Source: Quadrisphaera sp. DSM 44207 (GTDB lineage: Bacteria > Actinomycetota > Actinomycetes > Actinomycetales > Quadrisphaeraceae). From it: a stretch of DNA of 64,000 bases. This document shows, in pieces, positions 35,397-44,076 of the stretch; position 1 is the stretch's first letter; every line of letters begins with the position of its first letter. Below the pieces are notes generated by a model. It saw only the letters and a program-made list of their open reading frames with translations. It ran no database searches and had not been told where the DNA came from. The stretch lies in contig NZ_FNKA01000003.1 in the NCBI RefSeq assembly GCF_900101335.1, forward strand, positions 682,001 through 746,000. The letters are read 5' to 3'. Position numbers and translations under genes: made by a program.

Positions 35397-36281
35397 TCAG
35401 CGCCCCAGGGCCCCGAGGAAGGCGCTCAGCGCGGCGGCCAGCTGCTCGGGCGCCTCCTCGGCCATGTGGTGGCCGCTGTCGATGCGGCCTCCCCGCAGGT
35501 CGGTGGCCCACGGCCGCCACACGCCCAGGACGTCGCCGTAGAGGTCCTCCAGGTCGTCGCGGCTGGACCACAGCACGAGCGTCGGGCAGGTCACGCGGCG
35601 TCCGGCGGCGCGGTCGGCGTCGTCCGCGGCGCGGTCGACGCCCAGGCCCGCCCGGTAGTCCTCGAGCATCGCCCGCACCACCGCCGGGTCGTGGACGGCG
35701 CGGCGGTGGTCGGCGTGGTTCTCCTCGCCCATGCGCGCGGGGTTCCCGCCGTACCAGGCGTCGGGGTCGGCGAGGATCGCGCGCTCGGGCCTGTCGGGCT
35801 GGGCGAAGAAGAACCAGTGCCACCACGCGGCGGCGAACCGCGCGTCGGCGCGGGCGAGGGCCTCGCCGATCGGCACGCTGTCGAGCACGGCGAGCGCGGT
35901 GACCGCCTCGGGCGCGTCGAGCGCGAGCCGCAGCGCGGCGTAGCTGCCGCGGTCGTGGCCGACGACGGCGGCGCGCTCGTGCCCGAGGGCGCGCAGGAGC
36001 GCGAGGACGTCGCCGGCCATCGCCCGCTTGGACGCCTGGGCGTGGTCGGGCAGCGGGTCGGGCGCGCTGGAGCGGCCGTAGCCGCGCAGGTCCGGGCAGA
36101 TCACGGTGCGCCCGGCGGCGGCCAGCAGCGGCGCGACGCGGTACCACGTGGTGTGGGTGCGCGGGTGCCCGTGCAGCAGCACCACCGGCAGTCCCTCGCC
36201 GCCGTGGCGCACCCGCAGCCGCACGTTCGGCGCGACGTCCACCACCGACTCGGTGAAGCCGCCGAAGAAGCCTCCGGGCAC
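35397..36281 (-). CDS. Alpha/beta-hydrolase, haloacetate-dehalogenase-like
   Basis: The 294-residue protein has the cap and core of the fluoroacetate dehalogenase subgroup. Its features are L-H-G-H-P-R-T-H (oxyanion), the nucleophile Asp in V-V-G-H-D-R-G-S-Y, W-H-W-F-F-F-A-Q-P in the cap, and the catalytic His in D-S-G-H-H-M-A-E-E. These match the haloacetate-dehalogenase group, though epoxide and ester hydrolases share the pattern. The DNA sequence predicts a soluble enzyme. It stands alone. Substrate cannot be settled from sequence. Confidence 0.87.
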   Translation of the reverse strand: MPGGFFGGFTESVVDVAPNVRLRVRHGGEGLPVVLLHGHPRTHTTWYRVAPLLAAAGRTVICPDLRGYGRSSAPDPLPDHAQASKRAMAGDVLALLRALGHERAAVVGHDRGSYAALRLALDAPEAVTALAVLDSVPIGEALARADARFAAAWWHWFFFAQPDRPERAILADPDAWYGGNPARMGEENHADHRRAVHDPAVVRAMLEDYRAGLGVDRAADDADRAAGRRVTCPTLVLWSSRDDLEDLYGDVLGVWRPWATDLRGGRIDSGHHMAEEAPEQLAAALSAFLGALGR

Positions 36282-36329
36282 GACGGCGCGGTCGGTCAGG
36301 AGGTGTGAGGGACAGGAGGGGGCGCGCGG

Positions 36330-36464
36330 TCAGGAGTTCTCGGGCCGCACCGGCAGGTCGTCCCGCTGCGCCTCCTCGTCGGTGGTCAGCACGGGCTTCG
36401 GCAGCCCGCCCTGCTGCTCGTCGGCGTCGGGGCTCGTCTGCTCGGGGCCGTTGGGGTCGCTCAC
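36330..36464 (-). CDS. Small acidic 44-aa protein of unknown function
   Basis: From GTG 36464, preceded by a perfect AGGAGG (7 nt spacing), the frame encodes 44 residues beginning V-S-D-P-N-G-P-E-Q-T and ending R-P-E-N-S. It is Asp/Glu/Pro/Gln-rich, hydrophilic and without a membrane segment. I do not recognise it. The strong ribosome binding site is the main support. It precedes the dehalogenase-like gene by 48 nt on the same strand and may share its promoter. Confidence 0.55.
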   Translation of the reverse strand: MSDPNGPEQTSPDADEQQGGLPKPVLTTDEEAQRDDLPVRPENS

Positions 36465-36574
36465 GTCGTTCCTCCTGAGCACGGGTGTCGAAGACCACGG
36501 CGTCGTACCCGTCGACGGCTTCGACATGCGGACGAACCGGCGCCACCTGCGTCCACCGATCGGGGCGCACGGGT

Positions 36575-36602
36575 TTGACCGTTTAAGCAATAAAACTACA
36601 GT
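36575..36602 (+). promoter_or_regulatory. Consensus-like promoter of hipBA in AT-rich DNA
   Basis: TTGACC (36575-36580) and TACAGT (36597-36602) are 16 nt apart, a good housekeeping-sigma promoter. The region 36574-36620 is the most AT-rich in the window. Imperfect inverted repeats (TAAGC ... CTTA) flank the -10 box and could be a HipB operator. Confidence 0.65.
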
Positions 36603-36643
36603 AACGCTGACTTAGTGCCGTTCGACTGCGTGCAGGAGGTGGC

Positions 36644-36979
36644 ATGGCCAAGAAGCGGCACACGTTTTCCCGGCCGACGCTCGACGCCGTCCACGTGCTG
36701 GGGGCCCAGGTCGCCCAGGCCCGCAGGGCACGCGGCTGGACAGCCGCGGAACTGGCCGAGCGCGTCGGCGTGTCACCGCGCACGATCACCAGCCTCGAGC
36801 GCGGTGCTCCCACCGTGGCGCTCGGAACGGCCTTCGAGGCGGCCACCCTGCTCAGGATCCCGCTGTTCGGCGCCGAGGGGCCCGAGCTGGCGGCACTGGC
36901 TCACCGCGAGCGCCAGGTGCTGGCGCTCCTGCCCCGCCGCGTCCACCGCAGCCGGGAACCGGCCCATGACGACTTCTGA
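36644..36979 (+). CDS. hipB: HipB-like antitoxin/repressor (XRE helix-turn-helix)
   Basis: The 111-residue protein has an XRE-type helix-turn-helix (G-W-T-A-A-E-L-A-E-R-V-G-V-S-P-R-T-I-T-S) with the second recognition helix at about 47-55. A C-terminal basic/helical extension follows. ATG 36644 has GGAGGT 7 nt upstream. It overlaps hipA by 14 bp. By family, it should bind the operator near 36580-36620, repress hipBA and neutralise HipA. Confidence 0.88.
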   Translation: MAKKRHTFSRPTLDAVHVLGAQVAQARRARGWTAAELAERVGVSPRTITSLERGAPTVALGTAFEAATLLRIPLFGAEGPELAALAHRERQVLALLPRRVHRSREPAHDDF

Positions 36980-38237
36980 CCAGCGGCGTGCCCGGCCCCG
37001 CCGGGCGTACGTCTGGGTGTGGCTGCCGGGCGCGAGCACACCGGTCGTCGCAGGGGTCCTCGAACCCGTCGGCGGCGTCGTGACGTTCACCTACGGCCGC
37101 AGCTACCTCGCCCGGGACGAGGCGATCCCCCTCTACGAGCCGGAGCTGCCGCTGCGTCCCGGGCGCATCGAGCCCGGGCCCGGCCTCCACATCGCCTCCT
37201 GCATCCGCGACGCCGGTCCCGACGCCTGGGGCCAGCGGGTGGTCCTGGCCCGCCACGTCGGAGGCACGACCGCTGGCAGGGACACCGCGGAGCTGGACCC
37301 GCTCACGTACCTCCTCGAGTCCGGATCGGACCGGATCGGTGCCCTGGACTTCCAGGCCAGCCCGACCGAGTACGTGCCCCGGGTGGAGACTGCGCCTCTG
37401 GCTGACCTGCAGCAGGCCGCCACGGCCCTGGAGGAGGGGCGTCCGCTCCCGGAACCGGTCAGGACCGCCCTGCTGCACGGGACGTCGGTGGGCGGCGCCC
37501 GACCGAAGGTGCTCGTGCACGAGGGTGGCAGGCACTGGATCGCCAAGCTGTCCTCGACCACTGATCCGTACCTGGTGGTCAAGGCCGAGGCGGTCGGCGT
37601 GGAACTGGCCCGGCGGGTAGGCCTGGCGGTGCCGGACACGCGCGTCGTCACGTCGCTCGGCCGGGACGTCCTGCTGGTCGAGCGGTTCGACCGGACACCC
37701 GGGACCGCGCAGCGCCGGCTCATGGTGTCCGCTCTGACCATCCTCGGCCTGGACGAGATGACCGCGAGGTACGCGACGTACCCGGACCTGGCCGATGCCG
37801 TCCGCGGGTCCTTCGTCGCTCCCGCAGCGACGCTGCGGGAGCTGTTCAGCCGCATCGTCTTCAACGTCTGCATCGGCAACACCGACGACCACGCCCGCAA
37901 CCACGCTGCCTTCTACGACGGCGAGCAGCTGAGCCTCACACCCGCCTACGACCTGTGTCCGCAGCTGCGCTCCGGTGAGGAGGCGGCGCAGGCGATGGCG
38001 ATCGACCGCGAGGGCCAGCGCGCCAGCCAGCTCAGGACCTGCCTCGACGCCGCCGGTGAGTACCACCTCGAGAGGCAGGAAGCGGTCGAGGTCATCGAGC
38101 ACCAGCTCGCGGTGATCAACGAGCAGTGGACCGAGGCTGCGGACGCCGCGGGCCTGACCGCGCTGGAGCGCCGGCAGCTGTGGGGCCGGCAGATCCTCAA
38201 CCCCTTCATCCGCTACGGCTACGCGGGCAGCGGCTGA
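36966..38237 (+). CDS. hipA: HipA-like serine/threonine kinase toxin
   Basis: The 423-residue protein has the HipA layout. An N-terminal beta-rich domain (Y-V-W-V-W-L-P-G) precedes the phosphate loop S-V-G-G-A-R-P-K-V-L-V. The kinase core has V-K-A-E-A, L-L-V-E-R-F-D-R, the catalytic N-T-D-D-H-A-R-N-H and the metal-binding L-T-P-A-Y-D-L-C-P. All key residues appear present, so the toxin should be active. HipA kinases phosphorylate glutamyl-tRNA synthetase in E. coli and cause growth arrest; that target is not proven here. It overlaps hipB; the module probably acts in stress survival or plasmid/island upkeep. Confidence 0.92.
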   Translation: MTTSDQRRARPRRAYVWVWLPGASTPVVAGVLEPVGGVVTFTYGRSYLARDEAIPLYEPELPLRPGRIEPGPGLHIASCIRDAGPDAWGQRVVLARHVGGTTAGRDTAELDPLTYLLESGSDRIGALDFQASPTEYVPRVETAPLADLQQAATALEEGRPLPEPVRTALLHGTSVGGARPKVLVHEGGRHWIAKLSSTTDPYLVVKAEAVGVELARRVGLAVPDTRVVTSLGRDVLLVERFDRTPGTAQRRLMVSALTILGLDEMTARYATYPDLADAVRGSFVAPAATLRELFSRIVFNVCIGNTDDHARNHAAFYDGEQLSLTPAYDLCPQLRSGEEAAQAMAIDREGQRASQLRTCLDAAGEYHLERQEAVEVIEHQLAVINEQWTEAADAAGLTALERRQLWGRQILNPFIRYGYAGSG

Positions 38238-38317
38238 CTCCTCGCCGAGGTCCGGCGTGCGCTGCCGCGTCCGATGCCCGCCAGACGGTGTCGGCGCCGC
38301 GCGCCAGACTGGCGGGC

Positions 38318-39856
38318 GTGACGACCGCGACGACCGCGACGACCGCGACGACCGCGACGACGGGCGCGGGCCTGGACGCGGACGCGTGCTACCGGGCCTC
38401 GGCCGGCCGCGACGCGCGCTGGGACGGGCGCTTCTACCTGGGGGTGACCACCACCGGGGTGTACTGCCGCCCCTCATGCCCGGCCCGCACCCCGCACCGG
38501 CACAACTGCCGCTTCTTCCTCACCGCGGCGGCCGCCGTGGCCGCGGGCTTCCGCGCGTGCCGGCGCTGCCGCCCCGACGCGCAGCCGGGCTCGCGCTCCT
38601 GGGACGCGCGCGGAGATCTGGCCGGGCGCGCCGTGCGGATGATCCGCGACGGCGTCCTCGACGAGGTCGGCGTCGCGGGCCTGGCCGCGCGCCTGGCCGT
38701 CTCCGAGCGCCACCTGCTGCGCGTGCTCGTGGAGGAGGTCGGCGCCTCCCCGCAGCAGCTCGGCCGCACCCGGCGGGCGCAGACCGCGCGGATGCTCGTC
38801 GAGCAGACCGACCTGCCCCTGGCGCAGGTCGCCTTCGCCGCCGGGTTCGCCAGCGTGCGGCAGTTCAACGACGTCGTCCGCCAGGAGTTCGCGGCCACCC
38901 CCTCGCAGCTGCGCTGCCGGCGCCGCGGGGGCCCCGGCGTCCCGGGCTCGGGGCCGGACGCGGCCGAGGGCGGGCGCGAGCCGGTGGACGGCGTGCGCCT
39001 GGTGCTGCGGCTGCAGCACCGCGCCCCGCTGGCGGCGGCGCCGCTGGCCCGCTTCCTCGGCGGCCACGTCGTCGCGGGCCTGGAGCGGCACGACGCCGAG
39101 GCCCGCGAGCACACGCGCACCGTGCCCGCCCCCCACGGCCCGGCGGTCGTGACCGTCGCCCTGGGAGCGGCGGCCGACTCCGTCAGCGCGCGGCTGCACC
39201 TGGCCGACGTCGCGGACGTCGCGCCGGTGGTCGCCCGGGTGCGCCGGTGGCTCGACCTCGACGCCGACCCCCTGCTCGTCGACGACGCGCTGTCGGACGA
39301 CCCGCTGCTGCGCCCCCTCGTGGCCGCCCGCCCCGGCCTGCGCGTGCCGGGCGCGGTCGACGGCGTCGAGACGGCGCTGCTCGCCGTCCTCGGCCAGCAG
39401 GTCTCCCTCGGCGCCGCGCGCACCTTCGCCGGCCGCCTCGTCGCCGCGTTCGGCGTCCCGGCCGCGCAGGGCCTGACGTCCTTCCCGACCGCCGAGGCCC
39501 TCGCCGCGGCCGGCCCCGACGCCCTGCGCGCCGCCACCGGCGTGACCGGCGCCCGCGCGCGCACCCTGCACGCGCTCGCCGGCGCCGCCGCCGACGGGCT
39601 CGCGCTCGGTCCGGACGCCGACCGCGACGCCACCCGCGCGGCGCTGCTGGCCCTGCCCGGCATCGGCCCGTGGACGGCCGAGTACGTCGCCCTGCGCGCC
39701 CTCGGCGACCCCGACGCCTTCCCCTCCGGGGACCTCGTGCTCCAGCGGGTCCTCGGGGTGCGCTCCGCGCGCCTGGCCGACGAGCGCGCCCGCGCCTGGC
39801 GGCCCTGGCGCGGCTACGCCCTGCTCCACCTGTGGACCGAGGAGGTCTTCGCATGA
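38318..39856 (+). CDS. alkA: Ada-AlkA fusion: alkylation-responsive regulator and 3-methyladenine DNA glycosylase
   Basis: The 512-residue protein combines three modules. The first is an Ada zinc domain with four Cys (V-Y-C-R-P-S-C and F-R-A-C-R-R-C) whose first Cys accepts methyl groups from phosphotriesters. The second is an AraC-type helix-turn-helix (L-A-A-R-L-A-V-S-E-R-H and A-G-F-A-S-V-R-Q-F-N). The third is an AlkA glycosylase with HhH-GPD (L-P-G-I-G-P-W-T-A-E-Y) and a probable catalytic Asp in S-G-D-L-V-L-Q. GTG 38318 begins an N-terminal (T-T-A)n repeat. The ogt gene follows with a 4-bp overlap, so this is an adaptive-response operon. Confidence 0.94.
   Translation: MTTATTATTATTATTGAGLDADACYRASAGRDARWDGRFYLGVTTTGVYCRPSCPARTPHRHNCRFFLTAAAAVAAGFRACRRCRPDAQPGSRSWDARGDLAGRAVRMIRDGVLDEVGVAGLAARLAVSERHLLRVLVEEVGASPQQLGRTRRAQTARMLVEQTDLPLAQVAFAAGFASVRQFNDVVRQEFAATPSQLRCRRRGGPGVPGSGPDAAEGGREPVDGVRLVLRLQHRAPLAAAPLARFLGGHVVAGLERHDAEAREHTRTVPAPHGPAVVTVALGAAADSVSARLHLADVADVAPVVARVRRWLDLDADPLLVDDALSDDPLLRPLVAARPGLRVPGAVDGVETALLAVLGQQVSLGAARTFAGRLVAAFGVPAAQGLTSFPTAEALAAAGPDALRAATGVTGARARTLHALAGAAADGLALGPDADRDATRAALLALPGIGPWTAEYVALRALGDPDAFPSGDLVLQRVLGVRSARLADERARAWRPWRGYALLHLWTEEVFA
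38321..38356 (+). repeat. Four 9-bp tandem repeats in the alkA start region
   Basis: ACGACCGCG is repeated four times just after the start codon and encodes (TTA)n at the N-terminus. Confidence 0.85.
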
Positions 39857-40413
39857 CCACGACCACCATCACCACCGTTCCGACGTCCGCCGCGCCGTCC
39901 GACGCGCCCGCGGCTGCTGCGCTCCAGGTGCTGCGGCTGCCCACCCCCGCCGGCGAGGTGGCCGTGATCCTCACGCCCGAGGACGGCGTGGTCCGGGCGG
40001 CGGGCTTCTGCGGCCCCGACGTGCTCGCCGCGCGGCTCGCGCCCGCGCTGTCGGTGCGGGGCCTTCGCCCGGCGCCGGCCCGCGGCCCGGTCGCCGACGC
40101 GCTCGCCGCCTACGCGGACGGGGACGTCGACGCGCTGGACGCCGTGCCGGTCGAGCAGCCGGGAGCGCCGTTCCTGCAGGAGGCGTGGCGGGCGCTGCGC
40201 GGGGTGCGCGCGGGCACGACCACCAGCTACACCGGCCTGGCCGCGGCGGCGGGGCGCCCGGCCGCCGTGCGTGCGGCCGGCTCGGCGTGCGCCCGCAACC
40301 TCGTCGCACCGTTCGTGCCGTGCCACCGGGTGCTGCGCAGCGACGGCTCCCTGGGCGGCTACCTGTACGGCGTGGACGTCAAGGCGGCGCTGCTGCGCCA
40401 CGAGGCGCGCTGA
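39853..40413 (+). CDS. ogt: Methylated-DNA--protein-cysteine methyltransferase
   Basis: The 186-residue protein removes O6-methyl groups from guanine by transfer to its own Cys. The active site is in V-P-C-H-R-V-L. The DNA-binding helix pair G-T-T-T-S-Y-T-G-L-A-A-A-A-G-R-P and the N-terminal ribonuclease-like domain are present. ATG 39853 overlaps the alkA stop (ATGA), so the pair is coupled. The first residues are a Thr-rich low-complexity tract. The gene converges on parA. Confidence 0.94.
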   Translation: MTTTTITTVPTSAAPSDAPAAAALQVLRLPTPAGEVAVILTPEDGVVRAAGFCGPDVLAARLAPALSVRGLRPAPARGPVADALAAYADGDVDALDAVPVEQPGAPFLQEAWRALRGVRAGTTTSYTGLAAAAGRPAAVRAAGSACARNLVAPFVPCHRVLRSDGSLGGYLYGVDVKAALLRHEAR

Positions 40414-40441
40414 GCCGCCCGCTGTGCAGACGGCTGCTGCG

Positions 40442-41299
40442 TCAGGAAGCGTCGCTCTCGGCCGCTCGGGCTGCCTCGGAGGTGTCGAACGGCAGGGCCA
40501 CCGGTGGGGCCGGCAGGCCGATCAGGCGCGCGGCCAGGTGCTCGTACTCCTGAGCCAGCATCGCCGCGGACCGGCCGCGGGAGGTGCTCGCCAGCGCGTA
40601 CAGGCTCACCCCGGAGTTCAGGGCCTCGGCGATCGGCACGCGCTGGGGGATCAGCCCCAGAATGTGGTCCCCGTGCTCCTCCCACAGCCGCCGCAGGGCC
40701 GCGCGGTGCGCGACGGTACCGGTCTGCACCTTGTTGACCGCGATGCCCGCGATGTCCACCCGGTGCCCGTAGCCCTCGCCGATGGCGTGCATGGTGCGGC
40801 GCAGGTGCGCCAGGCCGTAGAACGACACCGCCGCCGGCTCGGTGACCAGCAGCACCGAGTCCGAGGCCAGCACGGCGCTGCCCAGCAGGCGCCCCAGGTG
40901 CGGCGGAGCGTCGATGAGGGCCCAGTCGTACTCTTCGAGGTGGCCGAGCGCGGTGCCCAGCCGCTCCTGCAGGACGTCGCCGTCCTGGTCGCGCTCGGCG
41001 AGGGAGAAGTCGCTGGGCAGCACGTCCACGCCGGGCCACCGGCTGGGGACGACGGCCGCCCGCGCGTCCTCCGGGCGCAGCGACCCGTTGGGGGCCAGGA
41101 CGTCGTCGACCGTGTGCTTGACGTCGGCGTCCACCCCCAGGAGCACCGCGGTCGCCGTCGAGGAGGAGTCGAGGTCCACCACGAGGACCCGGTTCTCCAT
41201 GTGGGTCAGGGCGGCGGCCAGGTTCACGGTCGTCGTGGTCTTGCCGACGCCGCCCTTCTGGTTGGCCACCGTCAGGACGCCGGGTCCCGCTCCAGTCAT
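40442..41299 (-). CDS. ParA family ATPase, no parB alongside
   Basis: The 285-residue protein has the deviant Walker A motif of ParA/Soj (N-Q-K-G-G-V-G-K-T-T-T-T), A' motif (V-V-D-L-D) and B motif (W-A-L-I-D-A-P-P-H-L). The tail after residue 265 is Ala/Ser-rich. ATG 41299 has GGAGAGGG, and a TAGGGT box lies about 50 nt upstream (minus strand, near 41344-41349). No parB-like partner or parS is near, so a function in chromosome, plasmid, flagellar or carboxysome-type cargo positioning cannot be chosen. Confidence 0.9.
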   Translation of the reverse strand: MTGAGPGVLTVANQKGGVGKTTTTVNLAAALTHMENRVLVVDLDSSSTATAVLLGVDADVKHTVDDVLAPNGSLRPEDARAAVVPSRWPGVDVLPSDFSLAERDQDGDVLQERLGTALGHLEEYDWALIDAPPHLGRLLGSAVLASDSVLLVTEPAAVSFYGLAHLRRTMHAIGEGYGHRVDIAGIAVNKVQTGTVAHRAALRRLWEEHGDHILGLIPQRVPIAEALNSGVSLYALASTSRGRSAAMLAQEYEHLAARLIGLPAPPVALPFDTSEAARAAESDAS

Positions 41300-41488
41300 G
41301 GGCCCTCTCCGAGTCGCGTCAGCGTGCCGGTCTGCCCGGAACCCTAGGACCAGCGCGTTCGTACCGCCGTTCGCGCGCCCGCCCGGCCCCCATGCCGCAC
41401 TTGTGGCGGTACGTGCGCTTCTCGTGCCCCCCTGCGCGCACGTGTGGGGGTGTGTGCTCCGCAGGAGGAGTCCTCGGCGGGGCGGCGC

Positions 41489-42074
41489 TCAGCGCAGCAC
41501 GCGGTGGCTGGCGACGACGATCCCGGTCGGGGACGTCGTGCTCCACTCCACCTCGAGCTCGGCGTGCGTGCCTCGAACAGCCGGACGCGGCGGTCGAGGA
41601 CCACCGGGATCGTGGTGAAGACGTAGCGGTTCACCAGGCCCGCAGCGGCCGGCGCTCGCACGAGGGCGCCGCTGCCGAGGACGACGAGGTTGCCGTCGCC
41701 GCGCTCCTTCAGCGCCCGGACGGTGTCGGCGGCCTCACCGGCCAGCAACGTGGAGTTCGGGTGCGGCAGCTCCGGGTCCGGTGTCCGGGAGACCACGTAC
41801 TTCGGAGTCCGCGTCAGGACGTCGGCGAAGGGGTTCGGCTCGGGCGTGGACAGCCAGTGGCCGAGCAGGTCGGAGTAGGGCGCCGGCCGAGGAGCAGGGC
41901 CGCCGTGCTGCCCTGCCCCCGCATCGAGGCCTGAGCGGCCTGCGGGTCGGCGGTGAGCCGCGCGGAGGCCCAGCCGCCGAGGTCGAAGCCGTCGCGGGTG
42001 TCCTCGTCCGGCCGGCCGGGCGACTGCATCACCTCGTCCAACGAGACGTTCTCCACCGCGGTGATCGTGTGCAC
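41489..42074 (-). pseudogene. RibD C-terminal/dihydrofolate-reductase-like protein, two frameshifts
   Basis: The N-terminal frame begins at 42074 with H-T-I-T-A-V-E-N-V-S-L-D-E-V-M-Q-S-P and runs to L-L-L-G-R-R. The correct continuation (Y-S-D-L-L-G-H-W-L-S) lies in another frame after a missing base near 41880. The middle (V-R-A-L-K-E-R-G-D-G-N-L-V-V-L-G-S-G) is well kept. A second missing base near 41575 shifts the end (E-V-E-W-S-T-T-S-P-T-G). Such proteins resemble YyaP/YwjB and bind NADPH. Two one-base losses suggest decay rather than read error. Confidence 0.75.
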
Positions 42075-42245
42075 GGGTGACCTCCTGCTCAGCGCATCGG
42101 GCGCGCCGTCGTCGGCAGCGCTACCAGGAACGACTGCTGCGCCGTACCGGGGTCATCGGTCGGAGCGGTGGTCACGCGCGCGCTGGGCTCACGGCTCCTC
42201 GTCGACGCAGGTGGGGATCCGTCCGGGGGTGCTCGCTCTCGGTGA

Positions 42246-42264
42246 CCGCCGCCCGTGACGGCGG
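42246..42264 (+). other. Perfect 6-bp hairpin between two broken genes
   Basis: CCGCCG-CCCGTGA-CGGCGG lies in the 244-bp gap upstream of the transporter pseudogene. The remaining gap also holds a TCTGGCAC direct repeat (about 42275-42291). No gene is seen there. Confidence 0.35.
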
Positions 42265-42318
42265 TGACCCGCTCTGGCACTGTCTGGCACGCGATCGTCC
42301 GGCGGTGAGGGGAGCGGC

Positions 42319-43150
42319 ATGACGGCGCGGGCACTCCTCTGCGCGGTCGCCGCGATGCTGGTCAACAGCGCGGCCTCGCTGCTGGAGGCCTCGGGCAGCC
42401 GCCGGGCTCGGCACGGGCGCCCGGTGAGGCGCGAGCCCCGGTACCTCGCCGCTCTGGCGCTGGACGGCCTCGGGTGGCTGCTGTCGGTCGTCGCGCTGTG
42501 GGTGCCGCCGGTCTTCGCCGTGCAGTCGGTGCTCGCCGGGTCGGTTGCCGTCACCACCATCGCCAGCCGCGGCGGCGGTGAGCCGCGCCGGCTGCCGCCG
42601 CGCGACCTCGCCGGCGTGCTGGCCGTGGTGCTCGGCCTGGTGCTCGTGGCCGCCAGCGCGCCCGCCGGACGCGCCAAGGGCCTGCCCTCGGCGGCGACCC
42701 CGGCGCTGGTCACCGCCGCCGCTGTGGTCCTCGCCCTGGTGCCGGTCGCGCGACGCGGGGTGCACCCCCTGGCGACGGCCATGCTCGCAGGCCTCGCCTA
42801 CGGCGGGGTGTCCCTATCGCTGCGGGGCCGTGCACATCGCCTCCACCCTGTAGGCCTCGCTGCTCGAACTCGCGACCGGAGCCGTCGCCTACGCCGTGCT
42901 GGTCTTCGGCGTCGCCGGCACGGTGCTGCTCACGGCGGCGCTGCGCGAAGGCGCGGTCGGCGCGGTGAGCGCGGTGCTGTCCGTGACCACCGTGCTCGTG
43001 CCCGGCCTGGTCGGCCTGGCGCTGCTCGGCGACCGGATCCGCCCCGGGTGCGTCCCGGTCGTCGTCGTGGGGCTGCTGCTGACCGTGGGAGGCATGCTCG
43101 TGCTGGCCGCCGGGTCACGGGCGCCGCGCCCGGACGTGGCCCGGCTGTGA
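42319..43150 (+). pseudogene. EamA/DMT-type transporter, frameshift plus stop codon
   Basis: From ATG 42319 the frame gives several membrane helices (L-L-C-A-V-A-A-M-L-V-N-S-A, V-F-A-V-Q-S-V-L-A-G-S-V-A-V) typical of the drug/metabolite transporter superfamily. Near 42825 a frameshift moves homology to another frame. There a TAG at 42851-42853 interrupts the H-I-A-S-T-L / A-S-L-L-E-L-A-T-G sequence. The last three helices (up to V-V-V-V-G-L-L-L-T-V-G-G-M-L-V-L) remain readable to 43150. Two separate lesions mean the gene is dead. Confidence 0.8.
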
Positions 43151-43764
43151 GGAGCGACCACGTGCCGCTGCTGGACGCCGACGCGCCGCTGCCGCACCGG
43201 CCGCGGCGCGTGCTCGTCGCCGGGACGTCGGGGTCGGGCAAGACGACGCTGGCCGCCTGCGCCGCGCCTGTGCTGGGCGTGCCGCACGTGGAGATCGACG
43301 CCCTCTTCCACGGGCCGGGCTGGACGCCGCGAGAGACCTTCGCCGCCGACGTGGCGGCCTTCGCCGCCGGCCCCGCGTGGACCACCGAGTGGCAGTACTC
43401 CGCGGCGCGCCCGCTGCTGGCCGAACGGGCGGACCTGCTCGTGTGGCTCGACCTGCCGCGCGCCACGGTGCTGCGCCAGGTGGTGCGGCGCACTCTGGTG
43501 CGGCGGCTGCGCCGGCAGGTGCTGTGGAACGGCAACCTCGAGCCACCGCTGCACCACTTCGTCACCGACCGCGACCACATCGTCCGGTGGGCGTGGCGCA
43601 CGCACGGCCTCATCGGGCCACGCATCGAGGCCCTGCTCCGCCAGCGGCCCGACCTGGTCATCGTGCGGCTGCGCAGCCGTGCCGAGGTCGAGCGGTGGAC
43701 GGGGCGCGTCCTGGAGCCAGCTGCTGCTGGACCCCGACCACCGCGCGCGACCGGTCAGCCCTGA
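43147..43764 (+). CDS. P-loop NTPase resembling adenylate-kinase/FlaR topology proteins
   Basis: The 205-residue protein has Walker A (V-A-G-T-S-G-S-G-K-T-T-L) near residue 25, V-E-I-D-A-L-F-H-G-P-G-W-T-P and a C-terminal lid-like Arg-rich stretch (Q-V-V-R-R-T-L-V-R-R-L-R-R). These are features of the 'DNA topology modulation protein FlaR' / kinase-like group of small AAA-type kinases. The start GTG 43147 overlaps the stop of the broken transporter (GTGA), so its expression may depend on that dead frame. The substrate is unknown. Confidence 0.82.
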   Translation: MRSDHVPLLDADAPLPHRPRRVLVAGTSGSGKTTLAACAAPVLGVPHVEIDALFHGPGWTPRETFAADVAAFAAGPAWTTEWQYSAARPLLAERADLLVWLDLPRATVLRQVVRRTLVRRLRRQVLWNGNLEPPLHHFVTDRDHIVRWAWRTHGLIGPRIEALLRQRPDLVIVRLRSRAEVERWTGRVLEPAAAGPRPPRATGQP

Positions 43765-43770
43765 GAGGCA

Positions 43771-44076
43771 GAGGTCCGGGACCTGGTCGAGCGGATGCTG
43801 AAGGCCTCCGGGCGCCGGGTGGACCTGTCCAGCCCGTTCGTGGACGCCACGCTGCCGGACGGCTCGCGCCTGCACGTGGTGATCCCGGACATCACCCGCC
43901 GGCACTGGGCGGTGAACGTGCGCAAGTTCGTCGTGCGCGCCACCCGCCTGGAGGACCTGGTCGCCCTGGGCACCCTGACGGGCGCGTGCGCGGCCTTCCT
44001 GGACGCCGCGGTGGCGGCGGGCCTGAACGCCGTGGTTTCCGGAGGCACCTCAGAAGACGTCGCGGAAGTGACCTAG
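43771..44076 (+). pseudogene. Internal fragment of a CpaF/TadA secretion ATPase
   Basis: The fragment reads E-V-R-D-L-V-E-R-M-L-K-A-S-G-R-R-V-D, then D-L-S-S-P-F-V-D-A-T-L-P-D-G-S-R-L-H-V-V, and ends at L-N-A-V-V-S-G-G-T. This is the middle of CpaF-family ATPases of tight-adherence pili, just before the Walker A loop. The N-terminal part is absent. At about 44043 the sequence leaves the family inside the phosphate loop and meets a stop at 44076. The break coincides with the change to lower GC, so it marks the left edge of an insertion. Confidence 0.8.
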
